NCBI GenBank assembly: GCA_002005505.1
Contig: KV908382.1
Span: 365,064 to 429,063 of the forward strand
Length of the DNA stretch: 64,000 nt
Direction: 5' to 3'
Source: Botryococcus braunii
Lineage: Eukaryota > Chlorophyta > Trebouxiophyceae
The notes under the pieces are model-generated. The model made no database searches. It saw nothing but the letters and a program-made list of their open reading frames with translations, and had not been told where the DNA came from. This document shows positions 21,350-31,901 of this stretch, in pieces (position 1 is the stretch's first letter; each line of letters starts with the position of its first letter). The position numbers and the translations under genes are program-made.

Positions 21350-21618
21350 AATTCCCCAGTTGTCTTATAACTCCAGTACTCGCAAGGTAGCAGCAAGATC
21401 TTACTTCTGAACCAGGTGGGTTGAGCTAACGGACAGCCAACGTGAAGGTGAAAGATGTAGTCTTTGACGATAAAGGCTCTCTCGTCAGGATTGCGGTCTC
21501 CACGTTGTCCTCCTTCTCTGATTAGTTCGTTGTATGACGGAGGTCCTGATCTCAAGCGCGCTGGAACGTTGAGGTTGGTGGTCTTCCTGGCTGTTTGCTT
21601 TGTCCGCTTCTTCGCCAT
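21346..21618 (-). CDS. C leader ORF with histone H3-tail-like N-terminus (90 aa)
   Basis: Minus-strand ORF between the primer site and gag. It starts MAKKRTKQTARKTTN: residues 5-12, RTKQTARK, match residues 2-9 of the histone H3 tail (including K4 and K9), followed by TT where H3 has ST. A Pro/Arg-rich stretch (PARLRSGPPSYNELIREGGQ) and a hydrophobic C-terminal third follow. The stop TGA overlaps the gag ATG as ATGA, so gag translation may depend on reinitiation. No such ORF is standard in Ty1/copia. Function unknown; H3 mimicry, a nuclear-localisation patch and chance are all possible. Confidence 0.6.
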   Translation of the reverse strand: MAKKRTKQTARKTTNLNVPARLRSGPPSYNELIREGGQRGDRNPDERAFIVKDYIFHLHVGCPLAQPTWFRSKILLLPCEYWSYKTTGEL

Positions 21619-21668
21619 TCACAGTCTAGTGAGCTCCGATTTAGGCGCCACCCACTCTCAGCATCCGA

Positions 21669-21686
21669 GCCCGTGGGCCCATAACC
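21669..21686 (-). promoter_or_regulatory. C primer-binding site (half-tRNA iMet type)
   Basis: On the minus strand GGTTATGGGCCCACGGGC directly follows the LTR. The first 14 nt complement the anticodon arm of plant initiator tRNA-Met, as in B and F. Confidence 0.85.
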
Positions 21687-22377
21687 TGAAATATTCTGGG
21701 CTTGGCGTATCCTGCATGGTGGCGGCACGGAGGGTGTTAGACGATGTCCTCCTACTTGTGCGTTGTTAAGTAGGCACGGACATATACAAGTCAAGGACTG
21801 GTTAGCAACTGATTGATAGACACCCGGAGTGCCACTATAGTTCCAACCAAGTGTTACAATATCTCTCATCTCTCCTAACAAGGTGACGCAGTTCAAACAC
21901 GCCTAACCTGCTCTCACCCAGGTCGTGTTCATTACTTTGTCCGATGAGCTAAACTCAACTCTATATGTCTAACATGTTCTAACAATGTTCATCTGAGTGC
22001 TAAATCCAGGAATACAATAAGGATTAAGTCACCTGCATGGTGGCGGCACGGAGGGTGTTAGACGATGTCCTCCTACTTGTGCGTTGTTAAGTAGGCACGG
22101 ACATATACAAGTCAAGGACTGGTTAGCAACTGATTGATAGACACCCGGAGTGCCACTATAGTTCCAACCAAGTGCCTTCCCTATCCGTGCTTGCCCCATA
22201 TGCCTCCTTTCTACAAACGTGTCTGTAACTTGCGTTATGATAGTCTTCGTTCAAATGCATGTATTGCCTGGCAGAACTCAGGGTTCTGCCTCTCTTTCCT
22301 AATTGGTATTGTCTTCATACGGAGACTTGCCATTATTACTCCTCTGAGGGAAAGGCATAAAATTAATTAACACAACA
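21687..22377 (-). repeat. C 5' LTR (691 bp)
   Basis: Copy of 15239-15929. Same duplicated leader with GT spacer and TGTAA junction. Confidence 0.93.
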
Positions 22378-23694
22378 GCACCCACCAGCAGCTATGGGGC
22401 AAGGAGGGCTGTGCTGGCAGTGGCTGCCACACAGAATCTTGAGATCCACCAAGTGGATATCAAGACGGCTTTTCTCAATGGAGAGTTGGAGGAAGAGGTC
22501 TATGTGACCCAACCACCAGGATTTGAGAATGGCAACACGAGGGTTGTGTGCAAGCTCAGGAAGGCACTATACGGTCTAAAACAAGCCCCACGGGCTTGGC
22601 ACAAGACCTTGACCGACAAGTTGAGCGTGATGGGGTATAGTGTGTGCAAGAGTGATGCGGGTGTATACATCAGGAGGGCCCCTGATGGCAACCTGTCCTT
22701 TATTCTTGTTTATGTTGATGATCTTCTCATAGTTGCCAGATTGCTTGCAGAGATTGAGTGGGGGAAAGAGTTGTTGAAGAAGGACTTCACCATCCATGAT
22801 TTGGGAGAGGTGAATGATTTCCTGGGGTGTCAGGTCCTACGCAATAGAGTTCAGAGCACTATTTCCATGAGTTGCACTCCCAAGATTGATGCTCTTGTGG
22901 AAAAGTTTGGGGTTGCTGATGATGGGCGTGTGGTTGATACCCCCATGTCCAAGGACTTCGTGGCTAGCAGCAGACCCGAGTCCTCAGATGGTTTGTCACA
23001 TGGGGCAGGTACCCCACTGCCACCTGGTCATCGGTACTGTGAGTTGATTGGATCGTTGCTATATATTGCCAATACGACCCGGCCTGACATTTCTCAGGCG
23101 GTTGGAGTGTTGTCAAGGTATAGAATGACACCCACTACCTCACACTGGAATGAGGCCATTCGAGTGCTGAAGTACTTGAGAGATACGAGAGAATTAGCTC
23201 TTACTCTGGGTGGAAAGGGGCCTGAGCTAGAAGGCTATGTTGATGCCGACTATGCTGGGGACCTGGACCACAGGTATTCCACCACTGGCTATGTTCTATC
23301 AGTCTATGGTAGTGCCGTGGTTTTAGGAAGCAAGAAGCAGAGCTCAGTTGCTACCTCAACTGTGCAAGCCGAGTTTATGGCAGCCGGCCATATTGTGAAG
23401 GAAGCCAACTGGCTTAGGGGCTTCTTGGAAGAGATTGGAGCTGCACCTTGGAGAGTCAAAATTTTCTGTGACAACCAAGGATGCATTTCCAATTTACGGA
23501 ACCCCCTTTATTCCAAATTCACAAAGCATGTTGCAGTAAGCTTCCACTATGCTAGGGAAGCTATGGCACTTGGGCAGGTAGATATCCTCTATGTAGAATC
23601 TGCTCGAAATGTGGCTGACATTATGACCAAGCCACTTGCTAAGCCCGTGTTTGTTGGTCATCGTGATTCACTAGGTTTGAGAAGATACACATAA
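22378..23694 (+). CDS. B1 Pol, C-terminal part: RT and RNase H
   Basis: Resumes the B1 frame exactly after the gcacc duplication (TSSYGARRA). RT blocks: HQVDIKTAFLNGELEEEVYV, LYGLKQAPRAWH, the catalytic YVDDLL near 22711, and FTIHDLGEVNDFLGCQV. RNase H blocks: GYVDADYAGD near 23236, STVQAEFMAA and FCDNQGC. It ends after NVADIMTKPLAKPVF with a stop at 23692-23694. No lesions seen. The polypurine tract and 3' LTR follow at 23703-23715. The start is the insertion boundary, not an initiation codon. Confidence 0.93.
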   Translation, partial: APTSSYGARRAVLAVAATQNLEIHQVDIKTAFLNGELEEEVYVTQPPGFENGNTRVVCKLRKALYGLKQAPRAWHKTLTDKLSVMGYSVCKSDAGVYIRRAPDGNLSFILVYVDDLLIVARLLAEIEWGKELLKKDFTIHDLGEVNDFLGCQVLRNRVQSTISMSCTPKIDALVEKFGVADDGRVVDTPMSKDFVASSRPESSDGLSHGAGTPLPPGHRYCELIGSLLYIANTTRPDISQAVGVLSRYRMTPTTSHWNEAIRVLKYLRDTRELALTLGGKGPELEGYVDADYAGDLDHRYSTTGYVLSVYGSAVVLGSKKQSSVATSTVQAEFMAAGHIVKEANWLRGFLEEIGAAPWRVKIFCDNQGCISNLRNPLYSKFTKHVAVSFHYAREAMALGQVDILYVESARNVADIMTKPLAKPVFVGHRDSLGLRRYT

Positions 23695-23714
23695 AGCATG
23701 CAGGCAAGGGGAAG

Positions 23715-24417
23715 TGTTGAGTTGTGAACATACATTATAGAATGCCTTGTGCTTTAGGTGATCTTCAAATGTACATTATTAGGATACGGGTCCACTATCC
23801 ACATAAGGTACCTCAAGACACGTTCGGATGAGGTCTATTTCGAACATAAGGTACAATCTGATTTAGATTACGCGTTAGCGAGAAAGGACTATTAAAGCTG
23901 CGATCACCGCATAGTCGAGCAACTGGTTTGGAAAGATACTGGGCACATAAGGATGCCAGTCTTGTTCATGCAGTTGCATGTGTCTAAAAGAGCAGACAGT
24001 CGTCAAGGACTGTAGCTGGAGAGGCACGAACTTACGACCTGTCTGCTTGCTTACAGGTGCGGTGACGCAGGATGTGTATTGGTAATGTGTTCATGTTTGA
24101 TTGCTTGTTTGTAAGTGAACCATCTTAGTGGACAATCAAGTCTCCCAAACAGCTAAGGGACGGAGTCTTGATTGAGTATAGGAAGGTACTTGCTTTCAGC
24201 CGTCAGGAGCTTATCCGTGTGTAGATGCTCATTGACAGATCAACATGTAACGGAACTGGTTTGGAAAGATACTGGGCACATAAGGATGCCAGTCTTGTTC
24301 ATGCAGTTGCATGTGTCTAAAAGAGCAGACAGTCGTCAAGGACTGTAGCTGGAGAGGCACGAACTTACGACCTGTCTGCTTGCTTACAGGATACGCCACT
24401 GCCCATAACCTTTTACA
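23715..24417 (+). repeat. B1 3' LTR (703 bp)
   Basis: Same as 9581-10283 apart from about one base (near 23881). Followed by the gtaag duplication and the A1 pol. Confidence 0.95.
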
Positions 24418-27071
24418 GTAAGTCTTTCCTTTCCACTGTAACCAAAGTCGACGAGTCTGCCATGTCTGGACCATCCCTGGTCGATGATATACTCAAGGGG
24501 TATGCTGATGTCTTTCCGGACGAGGTACCTGGGTTACCCCCAGACCGTCCTGGAATCTCTCACACAATCCCTCTGACTGACCCACATGGCAAACCTCCTT
24601 CTCGACCACTCTACCGTCTCTCTTGCGCTGAATTCCTTGAAGCCGAGAGACAGACCAAACTGCTTTTGGAAAAGGGATCCATAGAGCCCTCCACGTCACC
24701 ATATGGAGCACCTATCCTCTTTGTCCAAAAGAAAGACGGGAGCTTGCGCATGGTCATCGACTATCGCGCACTTAACAAACTCACTGTCAAGAACAAGTAC
24801 CCTATGCCACGCATAGATGATACTCTTGACCAACTCCAAGGCTCCACCGTCTTCACCAGTCTGGATCTCACCTCTGGGTACCACCAGATCCGGATCACTG
24901 AGGAGGATGTTCCGAAAACTGCTTTCAGGACTCCTATGGGCTTGTATCAATGGAAAGTCTTACCCTTCGGTCTCACCAATGCACCAGCCACTTTCCAAAC
25001 TGCTATGAATACAATCTTCCGCCCATACCTCCACAAGTTTGTCTTGGTTTACTTGGATGATATCCTCATCTATAGTAAAACCCCTGAGGAGCATCGTGAA
25101 CACCTGCAAAAGGTTCTGGACCTTTTGCGAGAGCATCAGCTCTATGCCAATCTCAAGAAATGCTCCTTCGCCCAGCCCGAAGTCACGTACTTGGGTCATG
25201 TGGTGTCTGCGGATGGAATCAAAGTGGATCCCCGTAAGACAGCTGCCGTAGCTGATTTTCCTACTCCTAGGAATCTCAGTCACCTACGGTCCTTCCTGGG
25301 CTTAGCCACCTACTTCCGCAAGTTCATTCGTAACTTTGCGATGCTGGCTTCCCCTCTCCACCGCCTTTCTCGTAAAGGTGTGGCTTGGGTCTGGTCTCCT
25401 GCTTGCGCTGCTGCTTTCCAAGCAATCAAGCAGGCCTTGACCACTGCTCCCTGCCTAGCTTTCCCTGATTTCTCTCAACCATTTGAAGTGCACACTGATG
25501 CCTCCCTTCATGGGCTCGGGGCCGTGCTCTATCAAAATGGTCGTCCAGTGGCCTTCGAAAGCCGAGGTCTTACACCTGCGGAAATCAACTATGCCACTGG
25601 GGAAGAAGAGCTCCTGGCTGTGGTGCACGCCCTCACTGTCTGGCGCTGCTACCTTGAAGGTGCTCCTGAGTTCCGGGTCGTCACAGACCACAAAGCCATC
25701 ACCTACTTGGACTCGCTTCCTACCCTTAGCCGACGTCAAACACGATGGGCTGAGTTCCTTTCCAGGTTCCACTTCCGTTGGGATCATGTTGCTGGCAAGT
25801 CCAATGTGGTAGCTGATGCCCTCAGTCGTCACCCTGCCCTCGGCAGTGATTACACTCCACCGTGTGGCTTTGTCAATGCCATTGTGGCATCTGGGGTCTT
25901 AGCACCCCCTGACTCTCCCTGTCTACCGAGTCCATCCCTATCTGCCGTCCTCCGTTCCGGTGTGACTTCAGGGGGGGGAGAGCCCACGAGCCTGTCATGG
26001 AAAGACAAGTTCGTGCAAGGTTATTCTGTGGACCCATGGTTCCAGGATGCTGACAACTTGAAGGGTCTCCTCTCACACGAGGGTCTCTTCCTACACGTCG
26101 GCAAAGTTGCCGTACCCGATGCATTTGGGTTGCGAACCCTTCTCCTTAAGGAAATGCATGACAGCCCTTACGCTGGACACCAAGGTGTTCGGAAGACCCT
26201 GAAGCTCATAACCCGCCATTACTGGTGGCCTTCTATGACTCAGGAAGTGGAGAGGTATGTCACCACATGCCATCTGTGCCAAAAGAACAAAGCCAGGAAC
26301 CTCAAACCAGCTGGTCTCCTGCAACCTCTGGGCTTACCCTTGGCTCCTTGGCATACAGTCACGATGGACTTCATCACGCAACTACCGTCCACAGAGCGCG
26401 GCCACGATGCCATCTTCGTCATCGTGGACAAACTCTCCAAGATGGTCCATCTGGTGCCAACCACGTCGCGAGCGACAGCGGAGCAAACGGCACGCCTGTA
26501 CGTTGACAACGTATGGAAGTTGCATGGGGTCCCCCAAGTGATAGTGTCTGACAGAGATCCACTCTTCACCAGCCACTTCACCAAGGCTTTGTGCGAGATA
26601 CTCGGTACCAAACAGGCCATGTCCACTGCCTACCACCCTCAAACGGATGGTCAGACAGAAAGGACCAACCGGGTACTGGAAGACATGCTACGCATGTACG
26701 TGTCGTCCAGCCAAACTGACTGGGACACCAAGTTGTCCTGCGCCGAGTTTGCTATCAACAACGCAGACCATGAAAGCACAGGAACTACTCCATTCATGCT
26801 CAACTACGGGCATCATCCATACCTCCCAGCCACGCTCCTACCCAACCTACGGGTTCCGAGCGCAGCCGGCTTCGTTCAGCGCATGCAGCGTTTGATCAAT
26901 GAAGCTCGGATGGTACACCGAGTAGCCACCAACCGACAGGCACAGGCAGCCAACACAAAACGTAGGGATCTCCAGTTCTCACCAGGGGATTGGGTCCTTC
27001 TGTCCTCCAAGGACCTACGTTTTAAGCAAGGCACTCCAAAACTCCTCCCTCGCTGGGTAGGTCCATTCTAA
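24418..27071 (+). CDS. A1 Pol: RT, RNase H, integrase (premature stop before chromodomain)
   Basis: Continues A1 after copia B1. [56 protein letters not shown] and the catalytic YLDDILIYS near 25050. RNase [38 protein letters not shown]. Integrase: zinc block [18 protein letters not shown]...CHLCQKNK, catalytic [24 protein letters not shown]. It ends at TAA 27069-27071 after RWVGPF; the same frame continues as VHKRIGKQAYELVLP into a chromodomain. The same stop is present in A2, so it predates their divergence. The start is the B1 insertion boundary. Confidence 0.93.
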
Positions 27072-27416
27072 GTCCACAAGCGCATTGGCAAACAAGCTTA
27101 TGAGCTAGTTCTGCCTGCACGCTGGAGAATACATGATGTCTTTCATGTATCCAAGTTGGAACCCTACCGTAGGGATGGATCAGTTCAACCACCGCCTCCA
27201 GCGGAACTTCTCCTTGGAGAAGAGGAATACGAGGTGGACTCCATCGTAGCCCACCGTCGTGTCAATTCTCGAAATCCCGCCAAGTACGAGTACCTCGTCC
27301 AGTGGACAGGTCACTCTCCGGAACACAATACTTGGGAACCACAAGGGAATTTGACCAATGCTCCTGAAGTGCTCAAGAGGTACTGGGACACAGTCGGTCG
27401 CAACGCACCGACATAG
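27072..27416 (+). CDS. A1 integrase C-terminus and chromodomain (downstream of in-frame TAA)
   Basis: In frame with pol after one stop. It contains HDVFHVSKLEPY and then a chromodomain (YEVDSIVAHRRVNSRNPAKY, LVQWTGH, WEP), which in chromoviruses directs integration toward modified histones. It may be produced only by readthrough, from an internal start (MEPYRRDG-like ATG at 27156 region), or not at all. The identical layout in A2 (31902-32246) argues that the arrangement has not stopped the family from moving. Confidence 0.75.
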   Translation, partial: VHKRIGKQAYELVLPARWRIHDVFHVSKLEPYRRDGSVQPPPPAELLLGEEEYEVDSIVAHRRVNSRNPAKYEYLVQWTGHSPEHNTWEPQGNLTNAPEVLKRYWDTVGRNAPT

Positions 27417-27808
27417 GAGGTTCACCAGCGGCCTTGAGCCCCCGCGCCTGCGGGAGGGTCGTGGTTATTTAGCCGCATACTCGAGTGCACCGAGTATCCT
27501 TCCGACTTGCAGGTCAAGTGCTAGCCTTCCTACGCCCACTCCCTCGGGTCCCAGCATAAGCTGTGTCTTACTGCTGTAGTGACTTAGCTCTTCGAATCAG
27601 TGGCGTTTGGCCTGTGGCCGGCGTTACCCCGTTCACTGCGGGCTTATTACTTAGTACACCCAAGGCAAGTTCGAACCCAAGTCCTCGGGCCTGGTGTCTT
27701 CGGGTCGTCGCTCATCAGCTCACCATCTTGTGGATGTGTTACAGTGAGCCTTCCACACTCACCCTTTGTTAGCCTCCCAGGAGCTCGGCTAGCTAAGAGG
27801 GGGAGAAA
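27417..27808 (+). other. A1 3' untranslated region and polypurine tract
   Basis: Non-coding. Ends in AAGAGGGGGAGAAA just before the LTR, the likely polypurine tract. Matched by 32247-32638 in A2. Confidence 0.65.
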
Positions 27809-28094
<286 letters not shown>

Positions 28095-29186
28095 TGTTGT
28101 GATAATCTAATTGCAGATGAGACCCTAATTGTCATTATCCAATAAATTGTCATGTGATTTTGGGGACAAGGATCACTGAACAAAGTATCTAGGCCATGCC
28201 GACCTCATCTGCCACGTGGTTTGTACTTACTGAGCAATGCGAGATACGTATCTGCTGTTTATTTGTAATCTTCAAGAGTGTCTATGTACTCTTTAAGAGT
28301 GTCTATGTACTCTTTAAGAGTGTCTGCGGGTGCTCAGACAGTTTCTAAGGCATTCCATGCGTGAATACTTGTATAGAAGCTGTTTGGACGCTGATCTTGG
28401 TGTTCTCTCATGAACTCCAGTATGACCTTATCATTTGTCTAGTCTTATGATGAAATGCTGAGGCCTGGAATTGACTAAGCACTTAGATCTTGGCAATTCA
28501 TAAGCCTCAATGTGTTGTGCCACTTCTGGAAGTCAACTAGCACCTCCAGGCGATAGGAATATGAGTGGGCAAACCCAAGGGGTAACCCGAAAGGTTGACC
28601 GTATGCATTCACGGTCCTTTCCCCTTGATTAGCCATTTAGTAGCCAGCACCGACGATCGTGACTAGAAACATGAGTGTTCTGGTCCGAATCAGGGCCCGG
28701 ATGTTCGGACTTACAAATTCGAACACGAAGCCCGGTGTATTGTACACCATGTACAAGGTAGACGTACTTGGGCTGACTCGGGTACGGCTACGTAGCTTGT
28801 CATGATATTTAAGAGGGCCAGTCTCTTGAAGTCAACAGTTCGTTGGCTTTCCATATGACCACGGCTCACGTCTTAAGCTTGTTGTTATGTGCCTTCAATA
28901 AGGCTTGTTTGAAGTCCTGGTGTCGGCGCGCATGCAGGTAATCACCTTCATTATAGCTTGCTTAGCTATAGGCTATAATTACAAGACACACACATTGTAA
29001 CAAAGTTCGTTGGCTTTCTATATGACCACGGCTCACGTCTTGTTGTTATGTGCCTTCAATAAGGCTTGTTTGAAGTCCTGGTGTCGGTGCGCATGCAGGC
29101 ATTATCCTTACTGACGATGGTGTTCCGTCAGCAAGGTTTGAAGTAATTGTTGAAGTAATTGTTTATTTCATGTTGTTTTATCTACA
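28095..29186 (+). repeat. E 5' LTR (1092 bp) with duplicated leader
   Basis: Starts TGTTGTGATAATC and ends TTTTATCTACA. The TATA-like TATTTAAG at 28806-28813 lies 31 bp before unit1 (28837-28937). The spacer 28938-29003 starts GTAATC after GCATGCAG and contains TGTAA at 28996-29000. Unit2 is 29004-29098, then U5. It also has a short triplicated TCTATGTACTCTTTAAGAG repeat near 28270-28322, reduced to fewer copies in the 3' LTR. Confidence 0.92.
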
Positions 29187-29197
29187 TGGTATCGGCC
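29187..29197 (+). promoter_or_regulatory. E primer-binding site
   Basis: TGGTATCGGCC immediately follows the LTR. This is tRNA 3'-end type priming, unlike copia B, C and F in the same window. Confidence 0.65.
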
Positions 29198-29219
29198 GTA
29201 CCACTGAGAAGTCGATGGC

Positions 29220-29299
29220 AGAAGGTCCACTTCTGGCCATGTCTTTCTCAGTGGTACGGCTGCCATCTTATGGGGGAGTAAGCTGCAAAAGGTCACAGC
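29220..29299 (+). pseudogene. E RNase H, first part (split by A2)
   Basis: An open frame reads RRSTSGHVFLSGTAA, then WGSKLQKVTA, the start of the copia RNase H C-terminal half. It begins within about 35 nt of the primer site, so a single large deletion joined the leader to RNase H. The frame continues at 32814. Confidence 0.75.
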
Positions 29300-29469
29300 T
29301 GTAACGTACTTCCGGATACGTCCACCGGTCGGATACGGGTCTCACGTGGTCTTCGACCACGAGGGTGCATACGACTCGGTATGCACCTGTGTGAGGTCAT
29401 TCTCACACGAGCCTTTGTCTTAGATCTTGCATCTAGCCTTTGTCTTCGTGAATTTCCTAGATCATTACA
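29300..29469 (+). repeat. A2 5' LTR
   Basis: 170 bp. Differs from A1 by CCGGTCGG for CCCGTCGG. Primer site TGGTATCGG follows at 29477. Confidence 0.95.
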
Positions 29470-29485
29470 TTTGTTTTGGTATCGG

Positions 29486-30528
29486 CCACTGGACGACCAT
29501 TTTGATAGAGCACGGCCCCGAGCCCATGAAGGGAGGCATCAGTGTGCACTTCAAATGGTTGAGAGAAATCAGGGAAAGCTAGGCAGGGAGCAGTGGTCAA
29601 GGCCTGCTTGATTGCTTGGAAAGCAGCAGCGCAAGCAGGAGACCAGACCCAAGCCACACCTTTACGAGAAAGGCGGTGGAGAGGGGAAGCCAGCATCGCA
29701 AAGTTACGAATGAACTTGCGGAAGTAGGTGGCTAAGCCCAGGAAGGACCGTAGGTGACTGAGATTCCTAGGAGTAGGAAAATCAGCTACGGCAGCTGTCT
29801 TACGGGGATCCACTTTGATTCCATCCGCAGACACCACATGACCCAAGTACGTGACTTCGGGCTGGGCGAAGGAGCATTTCTTGAGATTGGCATAGAGCTG
29901 ATGCTCTCGCAAAAGGTCCAGAACCTTTTGCAGGTGTTCACGATGCTCCTCAGGGGTTTTACTATAGATGAGGATATCATCCAAGTAAACCAAGACAAAC
30001 TTGTGGAGGTATGGGCGGAAGATTGTATTCATAGCAGTTTGGAAAGTGGCTGGTGCATTGGTGAGACCGAAGGGTAAGACTTTCCATTGATACAAGCCCA
30101 TAGGAGTCCTGAAAGCAGTTTTCGGAACATCCTCCTCAGTGATCCGGATCTGGTGGTACCCAGAGGTGAGATCCAGACTGGTGAAGACGGTGGAGCCTTG
30201 GAGTTGGTCAAGAGTATCATCTATGCGTGGCATAGGGTACTTGTTCTTGACAGTGAGTTTGTTAAGTGCGCGATAGTCGATGACCATGCGCAAGCTCCCG
30301 TCTTTCTTTTGGACAAAGAGGATAGGTGCTCCATATGGTGACGTGGAGGGCTCTATGGATCCCTTTTCCAAAAGCAGTTTGGTCTGTCTCTCGGCTTCAA
30401 GGAATTCAGCGCAAGAGAGACGGTAGAGTGGTCGAGAAGGAGGTTTGCCATGTGGGTCAGTCAGAGGGATTGTGTGAGAGATTCCAGGACGGTCTGGGGG
30501 TAACCCAGGTACCTCGTCCGGAAAGACA
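29486..30528 (-). pseudogene. A2 inverted RT / RNase H segment
   Basis: Reads on the minus strand from [15 protein letters not shown] through YRALNKLT, the catalytic YLDDILIYS and [13 protein letters not shown] to NGRPVA, then runs into the LTR leader. It corresponds to A1 positions of about 25553 back to 24508. The right junction shares CATC and the left shares GG, consistent with microhomology template switching. The segment cannot be expressed as part of the A2 sense polyprotein. Confidence 0.9.
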
Positions 30529-31901
30529 TCACCTACTTGGACTCGCTTCCTACCCTTAGCCGCTGTCAAACACGATGGGCTGAGTTCCTTTCCAGGTTCC
30601 ACTTCCGTTGGGATCACGTTGCTGGCAAGTCCAATGTGGTAGCTGATGCCCTCAGTCGTCACCCTGCCCTCGGCAGTGATTACACTCCACCGTGTGGCTT
30701 TGTCAATGCCATTGTGGCATCTGGGGTCTTAGCACCCCCTGACTCTCCCTGTCTACCGAGTCCATCCCTATCTGCCGTCCTCCGTTCCGGTGTGACTTCA
30801 GGGGGGGGAGAGCCCACGAGCCTGTCATGGAAAGACAAGTTCGTGCAAGGTTATTCTGTGGACCCATGGTTCCAGGATGCTGACAACTTGAAGGGTCTCG
30901 TCTCACACGAGGGTCTCTTCCTACACGACGGCAAAGTTGCCGTACCCGATGCATTTGGGTTGCGAACCCTTCTCCTTAAGGAAATGCATGACAGCCCTTA
31001 CGCTGGACACCAAGGTGTTCGGAAGACCCTGAAGCTCATAACCCGCCATTACTGGTGGCCTTCTATGACTCAGGAAGTGGAGAGGTATGTCACCACATGC
31101 CATCGGTGCCAAAAGAACAAAGCCAGGAACCTCAAACCAGCTGGTCTCCTGCAACCTCTGGGCTTACCCTTGGCTCCTTGGCATACAGTCACGATGGACT
31201 TCATCACGCAACTACCGTCCACAGAGCGCGGCCACGATGCCATCTTCGTCATCGTGGACAAACTCTCCAAGATGGTCCATCTGGTGCCAACCACGTCGCG
31301 AGCGACAGCGGAGCAAACGGCACGCCTGTACGTTGACAACGTATGGAAGTTGCATGGGGTCCCCCAAGTGATAGTGTCTGACAGAGATCCACTCTTCACC
31401 AGCCACTTCACCAAGGCTTTGTGCGAGATACTCGGTACCAAACAGGCCATGTCCACTGCCTACCACCCTCAAACGGATGGTCAGACAGAAAGGACCAACC
31501 GGGTACTGGAAGACATGCTACGCATGTACGTGTCGTCCAGCCAAACTGACTGGGACACCAAGTTGTCCTGCGCCGAGTTTGCTATCAACAACGCAGACCA
31601 TGAAAGCACAGGAACTACTCCATTCATGCTCAACTACGGGCATCATCCATACCTCCCAGCCACGCTCCTACCCAACCTACGGGTTCCGAGCGCAGCCGGC
31701 TTCGTTCAGCGCATGCAGCGTTTGATCAATGAAGCTCGGATGGTACACCGAGTAGCCACCAACCGACAGGCACAGGCAGCCAACACAAAACGTAGGGATC
31801 TCCAGTTCTCACCAGGGGATTGGGTCCTTCTGTCCTCCAAGGACCTACGTTTTAAGCAAGGCACTCCAAAACTCCTCCCTCGCTGGGTAGGTCCATTCTA
31901 A
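30529..31901 (+). CDS. A2 RNase H end and integrase
   Basis: Forward frame resuming at [12 protein letters not shown]. It includes the RNase H tail ([17 protein letters not shown]) and the full integrase (zinc block ending [32 protein letters not shown]). It ends at the same premature TAA as A1 (31899-31901). By eye only a handful of differences from A1 occur over about 1.4 kb (for example CHRC versus CHLC, where A2 has the more usual charged residue). An integrase without RT might be supplied in trans to others, but no start codon is obvious beyond MDSLPTLS. Confidence 0.88.

Larger units (their letters stand above)
15239..22377 (-). mobile_element. Ty1/copia C, minus strand, inserted in the RT of B1
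   Basis: The 691-bp LTRs (15239-15929 and 21687-22377) appear identical, and the exact target duplication is gcacc (15234-15238 and 22378-22382). On the minus strand the 5' LTR is followed at once by GGTTATGGGCCCACGGGC (primer site), then a leader ORF and gag-pol. GGCAAGGGGAAG precedes the 3' LTR. It is related to B (same primer site, same polypurine tract, similar U5 GATACGCCA, similar pol), but the LTRs and leader differ. One frameshift in pol is the only visible coding lesion. Confidence 0.95.
9581..24417 (+). mobile_element. Ty1/copia B1 inserted in A1, itself carrying a TRIM and copia C
   Basis: The 703-bp LTRs (9581-10283, 23715-24417) differ at only about one position by eye, and the target duplication gtaag (9576-9580 and 24418-24422) is exact. 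The primer site GGTTATGGGCCCAC follows the 5' LTR directly. The polypurine tract GGCAAGGGGAAG precedes the 3' LTR. Without the TRIM (11796-12402) and copia C (15239-22377) the gag-pol reading frame is continuous from 10776 to 23694, so this was probably an active element until those insertions. Confidence 0.95.

Noticed and set aside
28270..28322. CRISPR-like short regular repeats
   Set aside because: Three tandem copies of a promoter-region repeat in a eukaryotic LTR, without unique spacers.
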